A stretch of DNA of 64,000 bases from Pseudomonas sp. LD120 (GCF_009861525.1 NZ_WVHL01000005.1:372001-436000); one strand, 5' to 3'. Positions 8,635 to 17,791 are shown, counted from the first letter of the stretch. Notes: a model not told the origin generated them from the letters alone. Numbers and translations are program-made.

Positions 8635-10632
8635 ATGTCTAGAAGACCAGCAGCAGCACCACACAGGTATGAATTTAAAAAAGAAGGAGCGTTTGGCGTA
8701 TTTAAAACCAATGGTTCTGTTCCCATTGAATATTTCATGACCTCGTTCAAAGTAGATGACCTCACTTTCTTGTCTTACGCAAAAGACGTTAATACGGACT
8801 TGAATTTCGACTACCTGATTCAACGTGACATTGATGAAGATAGGGCTCGTGCGGAGATCAGTCAATATCTGGCAGCCAAAGAGGGCGAGGCTCAAAAGGA
8901 GATAGTATTCCTTCCTCCTCTTTTGGTTGCGGTTGTAGGCGTAGACCAGAATAATCGTTTAGAGGACTATTATCCTGATTCAAAATTTGAAGATACTTCA
9001 GATAATATGGGGCCAATTTATGTTAGGGAGTGGCCTGGCATACAAAGAGTAACAAACTACAAAGTAGAGCAGGAAGAGGCTAGAGTATTCTCGTGTGGAG
9101 ATGACGATCATAACGTATCAATAAGTATCGACAGCGCGAAGATTGAGGTAAATGTAACCCGTGATAATGTTAAGGGTGCTAAGCTAGTTGTAATCGATGG
9201 ACAGCATCGCCTTTTCGCATTAAATTTTTTAAGAGTAGAACACAGGCATTTAATTGAAGGCCTTACGATCCCTATATGTATAGTGTACCCACCGAATTCA
9301 ATCGGTAAACATAATGAAGACCAGCCAAAAGTTCCGGATGTGCTTAGAAACTTATTTGTGGATGTTAACTCCACAGTCGAAAGGGTAAGCGGGCACTTTC
9401 TAACATTGCTTTCTGAGCAGACGTTAGGGTCTATTATCTGCAGAGAATTTTGTAAGAAAGTACTCGATACTAAAGGTATTGAAGGCCTTGGTCTGGTGGA
9501 GTGGAATACAAAAAAACACAAAGAATCGCTTGAAATATCTAGAGAGCACACGCTTACCAGTATTGGCGTAATTAATAGCTCCTTTGAAGAATGTTTCAAA
9601 ACTAAAGGTGGGGTGAAGTTGCTAGCTGCAATACTCGGTCTTGATAAGCGAGCAGCTGATTTCGACTTTGGAACGGACGAGTACGAAGAGCAATTGAGCT
9701 CACCTGAGTATTTCCCTTGGAGAGATTTCTTGTCTCGCCACCGTGAACAATTAGTTACATTGGTTAACCAAAATATTACGCCCGCATTGATGGATTTGTT
9801 TTTTGGAGTTTCTTATTTCGAAAGCTATTACGAAAAGTTCGGTGATTACTTTACGCAAAAAGAGGAAATAATAAAGCGGGATAGAACCGGTGAGCATAGA
9901 ATATTTTTGGCGGTTAAAGACCACTTCCTTCTTAATGGGCTGCTAGGGAAGGGGGCGTATTCTATGCATAGCGACGTGCGAACTGACCTGACAAACATAA
10001 TAGGAGAGGAAATTCCAGGGTTTGCCAGGAAAGTTATCTTTCAAAAAGCAATGATTGAGGCCTGGTCCATCCTATGCTCTAAATTCATTGCTCATAATAT
10101 TCCAGTTCAAAGAGCTTCGCACTATGTGAAGAAGTTTGTTGAACACTCATTTGCTTCTAATTCAGATCTATTTGATGAACGCCATCTCTATCTTCAGGAT
10201 ACTATATATAGCGGCTCGAGAATAAAGGTCACAAGATCTGCTAAGCGACAGATAGTCAGATTGTTACTTTCTAATGGCGAGCACACGATTTGCGATGATA
10301 AAGAAAAAGAAGTGCTGTCTGATCTAGCTAAAGCAGAGGTTGGTAGTTTTATTAATCAAATGCGGGAAGACAAAAGAAAAGTATTCGAAAAGTCTTATAA
10401 GACCAACTTTAGTATTGCTGCGGTGGAGCGAGATCGGCTATATGTAGCGGAGCTCGGGAAATCTAGCGAAATGAAAAAACATGGTGGTGATTCTTCCAAG
10501 ACAACTTTTGATACTTTGGTAGCGGATCTTATTAATGAAGACCTCACAGATTCATTTAACGATTTGGCAAGGACGTTAAACTCGCGAGACTTTATTTACT
10601 CTGACGGTGAAGAGCTAGAAGATGAGCTCTAA
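8635..10632 (+). CDS. DGQHR-domain protein (DndB-like superfamily), 665 aa
   Basis: A large protein carrying the motif VIDGQHRLFAL (Asp188-Arg192), the signature of the DGQHR/DndB superfamily, which has a ParB-related fold. Upstream, an IQRDIDEDRARAEISQYL segment parallels the QR...R..EI..YL region of DndB. The C-terminal 300 residues are highly charged and unfamiliar. It is almost twice as long as DndB at 12263 and not a simple duplicate of it. An AAGGA ribosome binding site precedes the ATG. Its stop overlaps the next gene by 11 bases, implying a coupled two-gene unit. DGQHR proteins occur in phosphorothioation islands, so it may sense DNA or modification state; this is not proven. Confidence 0.75.
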   Translation: MSRRPAAAPHRYEFKKEGAFGVFKTNGSVPIEYFMTSFKVDDLTFLSYAKDVNTDLNFDYLIQRDIDEDRARAEISQYLAAKEGEAQKEIVFLPPLLVAVVGVDQNNRLEDYYPDSKFEDTSDNMGPIYVREWPGIQRVTNYKVEQEEARVFSCGDDDHNVSISIDSAKIEVNVTRDNVKGAKLVVIDGQHRLFALNFLRVEHRHLIEGLTIPICIVYPPNSIGKHNEDQPKVPDVLRNLFVDVNSTVERVSGHFLTLLSEQTLGSIICREFCKKVLDTKGIEGLGLVEWNTKKHKESLEISREHTLTSIGVINSSFEECFKTKGGVKLLAAILGLDKRAADFDFGTDEYEEQLSSPEYFPWRDFLSRHREQLVTLVNQNITPALMDLFFGVSYFESYYEKFGDYFTQKEEIIKRDRTGEHRIFLAVKDHFLLNGLLGKGAYSMHSDVRTDLTNIIGEEIPGFARKVIFQKAMIEAWSILCSKFIAHNIPVQRASHYVKKFVEHSFASNSDLFDERHLYLQDTIYSGSRIKVTRSAKRQIVRLLLSNGEHTICDDKEKEVLSDLAKAEVGSFINQMREDKRKVFEKSYKTNFSIAAVERDRLYVAELGKSSEMKKHGGDSSKTTFDTLVADLINEDLTDSFNDLARTLNSRDFIYSDGEELEDEL

Positions 10633-11887
10633 GATCTATTTTAGCGTATTAGATGGGAATACGTTTGATCAAAGTCAAAGGGAAATGCTAGCCGCCGCGG
10701 TTCTAGAGCATCAGCGCTTTTTAATTATCGCTAGCTCCGCGGTGCTGTTGGCAGATGCTTCCAATTATGTAAATCAGAGTGTTGGAGTTCGTCCCGTATC
10801 TGTGCTCATTCCTAGCGGTGTGCTATTAGCCACTGCTGAGAACTTTTTGGCGAGCACCTTTCCAGAGATAGATGCTGAGATAGAACAATGCTTTTACAGA
10901 TTGTGCTTAAAAGATGGTGATATTGAAAAAATAAGCCAGCTTAAAGTTGACAGTTTTGGGCTTGATTCTGAAAACCACATCAGTTGCTCGACTCAAGTTG
11001 AGTACCTTCATCCTATCGTGAAAAGCAAGGTCCAGTCAGTATGCGCTGAATATAACGAATTTAATTCGTTAGTTATCAGGCTATTGAACGGATACAGCTT
11101 CTTATCAGACTCTATGTTGCGAAGCAGATGTGGCGATTCAGATTTAGACGGTTTGCAGCTGCGAGAACTGAAAGCTTTTAATGATTATCTATCATCGGTG
11201 GTCGGCGGCTTTTCCGTAATCCAGCCTGATGTCCAAAGGGTGATTAGTTATTTTAATTCGCTAATTAATGTATGCCCTACTAACTCAACAGAGCTCTCTA
11301 CAACTGCTACTGGTGCAGCGATGCAGAATGGATTTCCTTGTGTATACAAGGTAATGTCTGTTTTTCATTTTCTTGGCTATGAGCTGTCCTTGCAGCGAAA
11401 GCTTTATAACAAAGCGTTTATGCATTTGTTTAGGTCCTATGAATGTTATTCTTGTGGTGCAATGTTTCTTTATGGCGCTGAAATTTCAGATGAACTAAAA
11501 AAAGGCGTGCTTGAAAAAGATATTTATAAGCTTGGTACCGCGCGTGTATTTGGATTCGGGACGGTATTTAAAGCGGTTGGAAAAGAGTTTAATGTGCTGG
11601 GTGACTCTCACTACCAAATGTGTGATTTTTACCTGAAGCTCCGAAACAAGTTTCACTATACACATGGCGACGTAAAAGTCAGCGAGGGTCTTCTTCATGA
11701 GTTTTCCCGATCAGTTATACGACAATTACTCAATTTAGAAAGGCGAGGAAACCAAAAACATTTCTTATGGAAAAGAATTTACCGGGACATTAAAGGGACT
11801 ATTTTAGCTGACAATAAAGCGCTGGCGTATGATGCAATATTACGCGAGCTTAACATCAATGGTCTTTATCAATATACAGCTGTTTGA
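10622..11887 (+). CDS. Unknown protein with a C-terminal HEPN-like motif, 421 aa
   Basis: No family is recognised over the whole length. In the C-terminal third, after a helical YQMCDFYLKL segment, lies LRNKFHYTHGDV: Arg341-Asn342 followed by His348, an R-N-x5-H pattern of the type used by HEPN ribonucleases and related toxins, in a predicted all-helical setting. Alternating helices cover the rest, and there is no signal peptide or membrane segment. The gene starts inside the end of the DGQHR gene (11-base overlap), so the two products are likely partners. One reading is an effector controlled by the DGQHR protein. The motif is short and could be a coincidence. Confidence 0.6.
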   Translation: MSSKIYFSVLDGNTFDQSQREMLAAAVLEHQRFLIIASSAVLLADASNYVNQSVGVRPVSVLIPSGVLLATAENFLASTFPEIDAEIEQCFYRLCLKDGDIEKISQLKVDSFGLDSENHISCSTQVEYLHPIVKSKVQSVCAEYNEFNSLVIRLLNGYSFLSDSMLRSRCGDSDLDGLQLRELKAFNDYLSSVVGGFSVIQPDVQRVISYFNSLINVCPTNSTELSTTATGAAMQNGFPCVYKVMSVFHFLGYELSLQRKLYNKAFMHLFRSYECYSCGAMFLYGAEISDELKKGVLEKDIYKLGTARVFGFGTVFKAVGKEFNVLGDSHYQMCDFYLKLRNKFHYTHGDVKVSEGLLHEFSRSVIRQLLNLERRGNQKHFLWKRIYRDIKGTILADNKALAYDAILRELNINGLYQYTAV

Positions 11888-12209
11888 AGTGATTAAATTG
11901 TGGTGTGGACGCTGTTTAAGCTAAGTAGTGCTCATCTTGTCGGATCGTTACCTATAGCATGGTCGGTAGGGTTCTGGATTTTGGCTGACTGTCTCCCCCG
12001 ATTTTCAGATTGCGTTAGTCAATAGGTCGGTTTGGTAAGATTTTTGGCTAGGAAATCGCGAGCAAGTCATTGTACAAAAAACAGCGGTGTGGCTCAGCCT
12101 AAGGCGGCTTCACCCTCGTAGCTAGCGGCTCAGCGCCTCCAACACACGTGGGAACGCAATCCCCGTAGCCCGCATTTTGCGCATGCCTTTCATCACGCAT
12201 TTCTTGCTT

Positions 12210-12238
12210 GTACGTTAAAAATATGCAAAATAACGTAC
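12210..12238. promoter_or_regulatory. Palindromic operator candidate upstream of dndB
   Basis: GTACGTTA (12210-12217) and TAACGTAC (12231-12238) form a perfect 8-bp inverted repeat with a 13-bp AT-rich spacer, starting 53 bases before the dndB ATG. A further GTAC-type half-site overlaps codons 2-5 of dndB (ACGTACGTT). A weak promoter can be drawn through it (TTGTAC, 17 bases, TAACGT). DndB proteins repress dnd operons in other bacteria, so this may be its binding site. The rest of 11888-12262 holds no gene. Confidence 0.55.
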
Positions 12239-12262
12239 TGTACAGAAAATGACGTTTTAAAA

Positions 12263-13342
12263 ATGACTACGTACGTTCACTCGTTCCCATGCGTTAGGGG
12301 CATCCAAGCTGGCCGGCCTTGCTATATAGCGATGTGCCCCATGCGCTTAGTCCCTAAAATTTTTATCTTTAATGAAGATGATGTTCCTGCTGACCTTAGA
12401 GCGCAGAGAACACTGAACCTTGCCCGTGTCCCTGAGATTTCAAATTACCTCATTAATAATAGGGACGACTACACACTCTCGGCGATCACCGCCTCGATTG
12501 ATGGCGTGGTGAAATTTCATCCTGCTTCCGATACAGGTTTAGAACAGAGTATAGGGACATTATCCATCCCGATGGATGCGCAAATTCTTATTAATGATGG
12601 TCAGCACCGCCGCGCGGCGATTGAGCAGGCGATCCAGGATAATCCAGAACTTGGATATGACAATATCCCTGTATTGTTCTTTATTGATAATGGTTTAGTT
12701 CGGAGTCAGCAGATGTTTGCTGATCTGAATAAGCACGCTGTTCGTCCGAGTGACTCAATAAGCACCTTGTACGATCATCGTGATAACTTGTCGGATTTAG
12801 CCCGTTACTTAGTAAAAAATGTTGAAGTTTTCGCGCGCATGACAGAGCTTGAAAAATCTAGCCTCTCACATCGCAGTTCAAAACTATTTACGTTAAGTGC
12901 CATTAAAAATGCTTCCAAAGTTTTGCTTAAAAAAAGTAAAGGTGACGCAATAGAGCAAAATGAAAAAGAGCTAGCAAAATCTTTTTGGGAGCATGTATCG
13001 TCTCAGATGCCCGATTGGATTAGCGCAAAGAATAAAGAGCTTTTAACTTCCGACCTTAGGGATAATTACATACACGCTCATGGTGTGATGTTACAAGCAA
13101 TGGGTATTGTGGGGTCTGACCTTATTATCCGGAGCGAGTCTCAATGGAAAGCTACTGCGATTAAACTAAAAGAAATAGATTGGTCTCGCTCCAATCTCGA
13201 ATGGGAGGGGCGAGCTATGGTGCACGGTCGGATTTCTAAGGCCACGATGAACGTAGCCCTGACCGCAAGCTTAATTAAGCAGAAGCTTGGGATGCCTCTA
13301 TCAGTTGCCGAAAGAGAATACGAAGAAAGGTTTGCAAAGTAA
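12263..13342 (+). CDS. dndB: DNA phosphorothioation regulator DndB
   Basis: A 359-residue protein with the DndB layout: an N-terminal SFPCVRGIQAGR segment, the RAQRTLNLARVPEIS block and the DGQHRRAAI motif (Asp112-Arg116). DndB is not required for sulfur incorporation but represses dnd transcription and tunes modification frequency. The ATG has no clear Shine-Dalgarno sequence, yet family alignment places the start here. The stop TAA overlaps the dndC ATG (TAATG). An inverted repeat lies 25-53 bases upstream. It is the first gene of a four-gene operon. Confidence 0.93.
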   Translation: MTTYVHSFPCVRGIQAGRPCYIAMCPMRLVPKIFIFNEDDVPADLRAQRTLNLARVPEISNYLINNRDDYTLSAITASIDGVVKFHPASDTGLEQSIGTLSIPMDAQILINDGQHRRAAIEQAIQDNPELGYDNIPVLFFIDNGLVRSQQMFADLNKHAVRPSDSISTLYDHRDNLSDLARYLVKNVEVFARMTELEKSSLSHRSSKLFTLSAIKNASKVLLKKSKGDAIEQNEKELAKSFWEHVSSQMPDWISAKNKELLTSDLRDNYIHAHGVMLQAMGIVGSDLIIRSESQWKATAIKLKEIDWSRSNLEWEGRAMVHGRISKATMNVALTASLIKQKLGMPLSVAEREYEERFAK

Positions 13343-14868
13343 TGACTACTGAACAGTTTTTGTATCCAACTCACGATGCATTTGTAAGTGAGTCGACCAT
13401 TGGCGGGAGGCCTTTGGCAGATCTGATTAGGGAAATTCAGCACATTTACCAAGCTGATAATCGGCCTTGGGTAGTTGGTTTTAGTGGTGGTAAGGATTCA
13501 ACTGTTGTTCTATCCCTCATTTATTTCGCGTTGAAGACACTTGAGGCGTCTCAAAGGCACAAGCATGTCTACATTGTTTCGTCAGATACCCGGGTAGAAA
13601 CCCCGGTTGTTGTCGATATGATACGTGAGGCACTGAACTCTGTTAACTCGCAAGCAAAGCTTGACAATCTTCCTATTACCGCCCATTCCGTAACTCCAGA
13701 AACTAGCCAAACCTTCTGGGTTAACCTTCTAGGCAAAGGCTACCCTGCGCCGACTAAAGCCTTTCGTTGGTGCACGGAGCGCATGAAGATTGATCCAGTA
13801 AGTGATTTTATTAAGGATAAAGTAGCGAAGTTTGGTGAGGTCGTTGTAGCTTTAGGCTCTAGACGTCAAGAAAGTTCTACACGCGCACAAGTAATCGCCC
13901 GTCACCGTATTGATGGGTCTGCCTTAGGCCGACATACATCGCTTCCAAACGCCTATACGTATATGCCAATTGAACATTGGAACTCTGACGATGTCTGGGA
14001 GTACTTGATGAGTGCTTCTCGTCCTTGGGGAGGCTCTAACCGTGTGTTGTTTGAACTGTATAAAGACTCAAATGCAGGTGAGTGTCCGCTGGTAATTGAT
14101 ACCAATACCCCCTCATGTGGTAATTCGCGCTTTGGCTGTTGGACTTGCACTGTTGTTACCCATGATAAAGCTATTGAAGGACTGGTTGACAGTGGTGAAG
14201 ACTGGATGCGCCCATTGTTGGATTTTCGTAACCAATTGCATTCAAGCACATTACCTGAGAATAAAACTGAGTATCGCAACTATAAACGCCGTACAGGAAA
14301 GGTAACATTCGCTCGTGGTGTCATTGATGATGACACTAATACTGCTACGAAGCATGTGCCTGGCCCGTACTGGATGAAGTATCGGAAAGAATGGCTGCAA
14401 CTGCTGCTTGAGATTGAAAAAGGAATCCGTGAGACCGATAGAGAACTTGAGCTTATCGGGCGTGATGAGTTACAGATCATCCGGCAACAATGGCTTAAGG
14501 ATCCAAATGAACCTGATTGGGTCGACTCTTTGCCTAAAATATACGCTGCGGTCTATCCTGATGACTGCATTGAGTGGATAAAAAATGATGCTGGTTCATT
14601 TACTGAGCCTGATGCAAAAATTTTGGGCGCTCTCGAAGACGAAAAAGGACTTCCGGCGGTTTTGATCATGCGTTTGATTGACGCTGAACTATCGTTTTCT
14701 GGCCTATCTAGGCGTAAGGGGATCCTCGACGAGTTGCAAAAAATTCTTGAACAAGATTGGGGCGAGCTTGATGAGGCCTTAGAGCGACACTCAGTATCGC
14801 GCAATCATGACACCTATAAATCAGCTTTTGAATCCCTAAAATCCGAACTAGATGGCCTGCTACAATGA
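13342..14868 (+). CDS. dndC: Phosphorothioation protein DndC (PAPS reductase-like, 4Fe-4S)
   Basis: A 508-residue member of the PAPS-reductase/ATP-pyrophosphatase family. The PP-loop SGGKDST lies at residues 48-54. Conserved cysteines occur at 144 (FRWCTERM) and in a cluster at 248, 259, 266 and 269, suitable for an iron-sulfur cluster. DndC has ATP pyrophosphatase activity and helps activate or transfer sulfur to the DNA backbone. It starts in the TAATG overlap with dndB and ends in an ATGA overlap with dndD. The sulfur donor cysteine desulfurase (DndA or a housekeeping IscS) is not encoded nearby. Confidence 0.95.
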   Translation: MTTEQFLYPTHDAFVSESTIGGRPLADLIREIQHIYQADNRPWVVGFSGGKDSTVVLSLIYFALKTLEASQRHKHVYIVSSDTRVETPVVVDMIREALNSVNSQAKLDNLPITAHSVTPETSQTFWVNLLGKGYPAPTKAFRWCTERMKIDPVSDFIKDKVAKFGEVVVALGSRRQESSTRAQVIARHRIDGSALGRHTSLPNAYTYMPIEHWNSDDVWEYLMSASRPWGGSNRVLFELYKDSNAGECPLVIDTNTPSCGNSRFGCWTCTVVTHDKAIEGLVDSGEDWMRPLLDFRNQLHSSTLPENKTEYRNYKRRTGKVTFARGVIDDDTNTATKHVPGPYWMKYRKEWLQLLLEIEKGIRETDRELELIGRDELQIIRQQWLKDPNEPDWVDSLPKIYAAVYPDDCIEWIKNDAGSFTEPDAKILGALEDEKGLPAVLIMRLIDAELSFSGLSRRKGILDELQKILEQDWGELDEALERHSVSRNHDTYKSAFESLKSELDGLLQ

Positions 14869-16877
14869 TTATTGATACCCTATCCGTTTTGGATTTTAGA
14901 GTTTTCAGCGGAGCTCATAAATTTGATCTCACGCCAAAAATGAAAAGAGGAAAGCAAGCTCCGATTATACTGTTTGGAGGGCTAAATGGGGGTGGAAAAA
15001 CCACGATCCTTAGCGCATTGAAGTTGGCGTTATATGGTAAAGGGGTATTGGGCGCGGCTGCCACGGTATCGGATTATCATCAGTATTTAAAAGATTGTAT
15101 CCATAGGGCTTATAATAGTATTGCTAAACCTTCTAGGTCTGCTATTGAGCTTACGTTTCGATATGCTCAGCATGGCGAGATCTCAACATATCATTTGGTA
15201 AGAGACTGGTATGTTGAGAATGGTGAGAAAATCAAGGAAGGGTTACTAATTTCGCGTGATGGTCATCAGCTGTCTGAGCTTACATATGAGCAAGCGCAAT
15301 CTTTCCTGAATGAGTTGATTCCAATTGGCGTCTCGGAATTATTTTTCTTTGATGGTGAGAAAATTGCTAGCCTTGCAGAAGAAACTACCGGCGATAGTCT
15401 GCGTGATTCAATTAACAAGCTTCTTGGTCTTGATTTAATTGATAGATTAGATTCAGATCTTTCAGTTCTAATTCGGACACGTGCAGCAAAGAAAGCATCG
15501 GAAGAGCGGAAGGCAAAGATATCCGATGCTCAAGTTGAGTATGATGAACTACATCAATCGCTAGAGTGCATTAAGGATAAAATACTAGACTTGCGATTAG
15601 AGATTAGTCAAGTCAACAGTAATCTGTCCAATATTGAATCTAGTATTAATGGGCGTGGTGGGGCGTGGAATGCTTCAAGAGAAGAGGAGTCGGCTAAACT
15701 CGGCTCGCTAGTGGCTAACAAACGAAACATTGAGAGCTCTCTTCATGAGCTGCTAAGCGGAATTCTACCGCTCACGATTACTAAACGTCTAAATTCAAGG
15801 CTAATAGCTCAGCTTGAAGTCGAACGCGATGAGGCCAAAGCCAAGGTTCTTTCCGATTACTTAAAGCTTCAACAAGACAGATTTGTGCAAGAGCTGGAGA
15901 GAAATCTTCCCGGAGCCTCCGAGTATAAGAATGTTTTAGACGCTGCTTTTTTATCTACATTTGGTGAGGCAGTTTCTCGGGGCAGCAATACTACTGAAAA
16001 AGTTCACGAACTATCTGAGAGCGGCTCTGTCGGGATGACTCATCGCTTATTGGACGGTGTGACTTCTCTAAAGAGCCGAGTCAAAGATTTAGTCGAGGAG
16101 TTGCATGAAACTGAGTCAGCGATTGACTCGGCCGGAGAGAATATCGCCCGTGCCCCCGATGACAGCATCATCGCTCCGTTATTTAGAGAGCAAGGTGTGT
16201 TTCAAGAAAGGTTGGCTGCGTTAAACGAGAAGAGGATTATTCTTGTAGATCAAGCAAAGGCAACTCTTCAAAAAATGTCTCCAATATCTCGTCGACTTGA
16301 CGAGCTGAACGCGGATATGGCGAAGTCGCAAGACGGGGAGCGTACCTTTGCGCTCGCTCAAAGCGCGAGAGATGTATTAAAAGAGTTTGCATCACGTGCT
16401 CGTGTACAAAAAATTGCCGAGCTCGAGTCTCAGTTCTATAGTTCGTTTAATGGGCTTGCGCGAAAAGATGATCGTCATCTTAGCATCAAGGTAAATCCGG
16501 TTACGTTCGAAATCACGCTGGTTGACGACAGTGGCTTTTTAATCAGAAAGGCCGAGCTTTCCGCTGGTGAAAAACAAATTTTTGCCATATCAATCCTAGA
16601 AGCTTTGGCCCGGACTTCCGGTCGCAGCTTGCCTGTCGTTATCGACACTCCGCTCGGTAGACTTGACTCACTTCACAGAAAAAAACTTCTCGAGAACTAC
16701 TTTCCTCAAACTAGTCACCAGGTGGTAATCCTGTCAACCGATACAGAGATTAACTACGATTTTTATGAGAGCCTGCGGGCTAGCATATCCCATTCTTATC
16801 ATCTTATATATAATCCGGAAACCCGCTCTACGGAAGTTGAGGAAGGTTATTTCTGGCGTTGGAAGGAAAGTGTATGA
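14865..16877 (+). CDS. dndD: Phosphorothioation ATPase DndD (SMC/Rad50-like)
   Basis: A 670-residue ABC-type ATPase. Walker A is GLNGGGKTT (residues 39-47). A long coiled-coil region spans about residues 190-520. The ABC signature LSAGEKQIF (near 565) and Walker B VVIDTPLGRLDS (near 590) follow. DndD is thought to open or nick DNA during sulfur insertion and works with DndC and DndE. It overlaps dndC and dndE by four bases each (ATGA), so the operon is tightly coupled. Length and domain order are complete. Confidence 0.95.
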   Translation: MIIDTLSVLDFRVFSGAHKFDLTPKMKRGKQAPIILFGGLNGGGKTTILSALKLALYGKGVLGAAATVSDYHQYLKDCIHRAYNSIAKPSRSAIELTFRYAQHGEISTYHLVRDWYVENGEKIKEGLLISRDGHQLSELTYEQAQSFLNELIPIGVSELFFFDGEKIASLAEETTGDSLRDSINKLLGLDLIDRLDSDLSVLIRTRAAKKASEERKAKISDAQVEYDELHQSLECIKDKILDLRLEISQVNSNLSNIESSINGRGGAWNASREEESAKLGSLVANKRNIESSLHELLSGILPLTITKRLNSRLIAQLEVERDEAKAKVLSDYLKLQQDRFVQELERNLPGASEYKNVLDAAFLSTFGEAVSRGSNTTEKVHELSESGSVGMTHRLLDGVTSLKSRVKDLVEELHETESAIDSAGENIARAPDDSIIAPLFREQGVFQERLAALNEKRIILVDQAKATLQKMSPISRRLDELNADMAKSQDGERTFALAQSARDVLKEFASRARVQKIAELESQFYSSFNGLARKDDRHLSIKVNPVTFEITLVDDSGFLIRKAELSAGEKQIFAISILEALARTSGRSLPVVIDTPLGRLDSLHRKKLLENYFPQTSHQVVILSTDTEINYDFYESLRASISHSYHLIYNPETRSTEVEEGYFWRWKESV

Positions 16878-17236
16878 ACTCATTTCCTCATAAATTTAAA
16901 ATTTCGACATCGTCGACAGCAAAGCTTAAGTTTTTGAAATCTAAGACTGGGTTGACGCCTAATATTTTATGTCGCTTTGCGGTCTCTCTTGCACTAGCAG
17001 ATGAGAGCGGCCTGGGCAATGCCAGCGTCTCCGATCTTGATGGGCAGGAGTTCAACTCTCCAACGCTGTTTGGGGAGCACATGGACATTTATGAAGCTCT
17101 TTTAAGGCAGTTTACGAGTGATAATGGGTTAGATTGGGATCCTGTTCGCCATATCGCTTCTTTAGTAGAGGTCGGACTGCACAAGATGGGGCATATCCGA
17201 TCACTGAAGCATGTGGCCGAGCTTACACTCAAATGA
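16874..17236 (+). CDS. dndE: Phosphorothioation protein DndE
   Basis: A 120-residue protein starting at the ATG that overlaps the dndD stop (ATGA) and has a GGAAGGAAAG ribosome binding site; an upstream ATG at 16859 is less likely. The FKISTSSTAKLKFLKSKTGLTPN start and the GLHKMGHIR end are typical of DndE, which forms tetramers that bind nicked double-stranded DNA through basic residues. It completes the dndBCDE set. A hairpin terminator candidate follows within 10 bases. Confidence 0.93.
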   Translation: MNSFPHKFKISTSSTAKLKFLKSKTGLTPNILCRFAVSLALADESGLGNASVSDLDGQEFNSPTLFGEHMDIYEALLRQFTSDNGLDWDPVRHIASLVEVGLHKMGHIRSLKHVAELTLK

Positions 17237-17245
17237 TTTGAGCCG

Positions 17246-17267
17246 AAGCCCGCTTTGCAGCGGGCTT
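17246..17267 (+). terminator. Terminator hairpin after dndE
   Basis: A 9-bp perfect stem AAGCCCGCT / AGCGGGCTT with a TTGC loop begins 9 bases after the dndE stop. The following T-run is short (CTTTGTG), so termination may be partial. Confidence 0.65.
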
Positions 17268-17395
17268 TGTGAAGAGCCATCCCGGGTCGTCCCAGTCGTG
17301 AACTTGCAACGCCTCAGCTGAGATGCTAAATTCTGATGGAGTTGAACCAATTCAATCAATTCTATTAGATAGATCAGACCTTGAGGATTCACGCC

Positions 17396-17791
17396 ATGCC
17401 TCCACGTACCCCGAAGAACAGCTCAGGCTCAGGCTCAGCCGTAGGCCAGCAAGCCCAGCAAGCCCAGCAAATTTCGCCATTTTCGATTGCGTTGAACATC
17501 GATTTACAAAACGACACTTATGTCATTAAGGGCGGGGCGGGGGTAGGGGTCGCCCATGTCAAAAAACCGGACGGTCGAGTGATGTCGGTTCATGTTCATG
17601 CTAATGGTGCTTTTCAGCAGATGACAGCTTTTGATCCGGCGAAACTTACGGTTGACGAGCGTCGCACGCTCGAGAGTACGCTCTACAATAAAGGAATGAC
17701 GCAGAGTGAAATCGCTGATTTGGTTGGAAAAAGCCAGCCTACTGTAGCCAATGACCTACGAATTCTTCGCCAGCGTGGCGACATTACCTAA
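17396..17791 (+). CDS. Winged-helix DNA-binding protein, last island gene
   Basis: A 131-residue protein. The ATG at 17396 follows a TTGAGGATT ribosome binding site; an in-frame TTG at 17381 is an alternative start. The N-terminus is low-complexity (Ser/Gly then repeated QQA). The C-terminus (about residues 95-131) is a helix-turn-helix with KGMTQSEIADLVGKSQPTVANDL followed by a wing-like basic end, similar to Sigma-70 region 4 or ParB-type HTH domains. The middle (VIKGGAGVGVAHVKKPDG) is unrecognised. It lies 160 bases after dndE and its terminator, so it may be separately transcribed. Confidence 0.6.
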   Translation: MPPRTPKNSSGSGSAVGQQAQQAQQISPFSIALNIDLQNDTYVIKGGAGVGVAHVKKPDGRVMSVHVHANGAFQQMTAFDPAKLTVDERRTLESTLYNKGMTQSEIADLVGKSQPTVANDLRILRQRGDIT

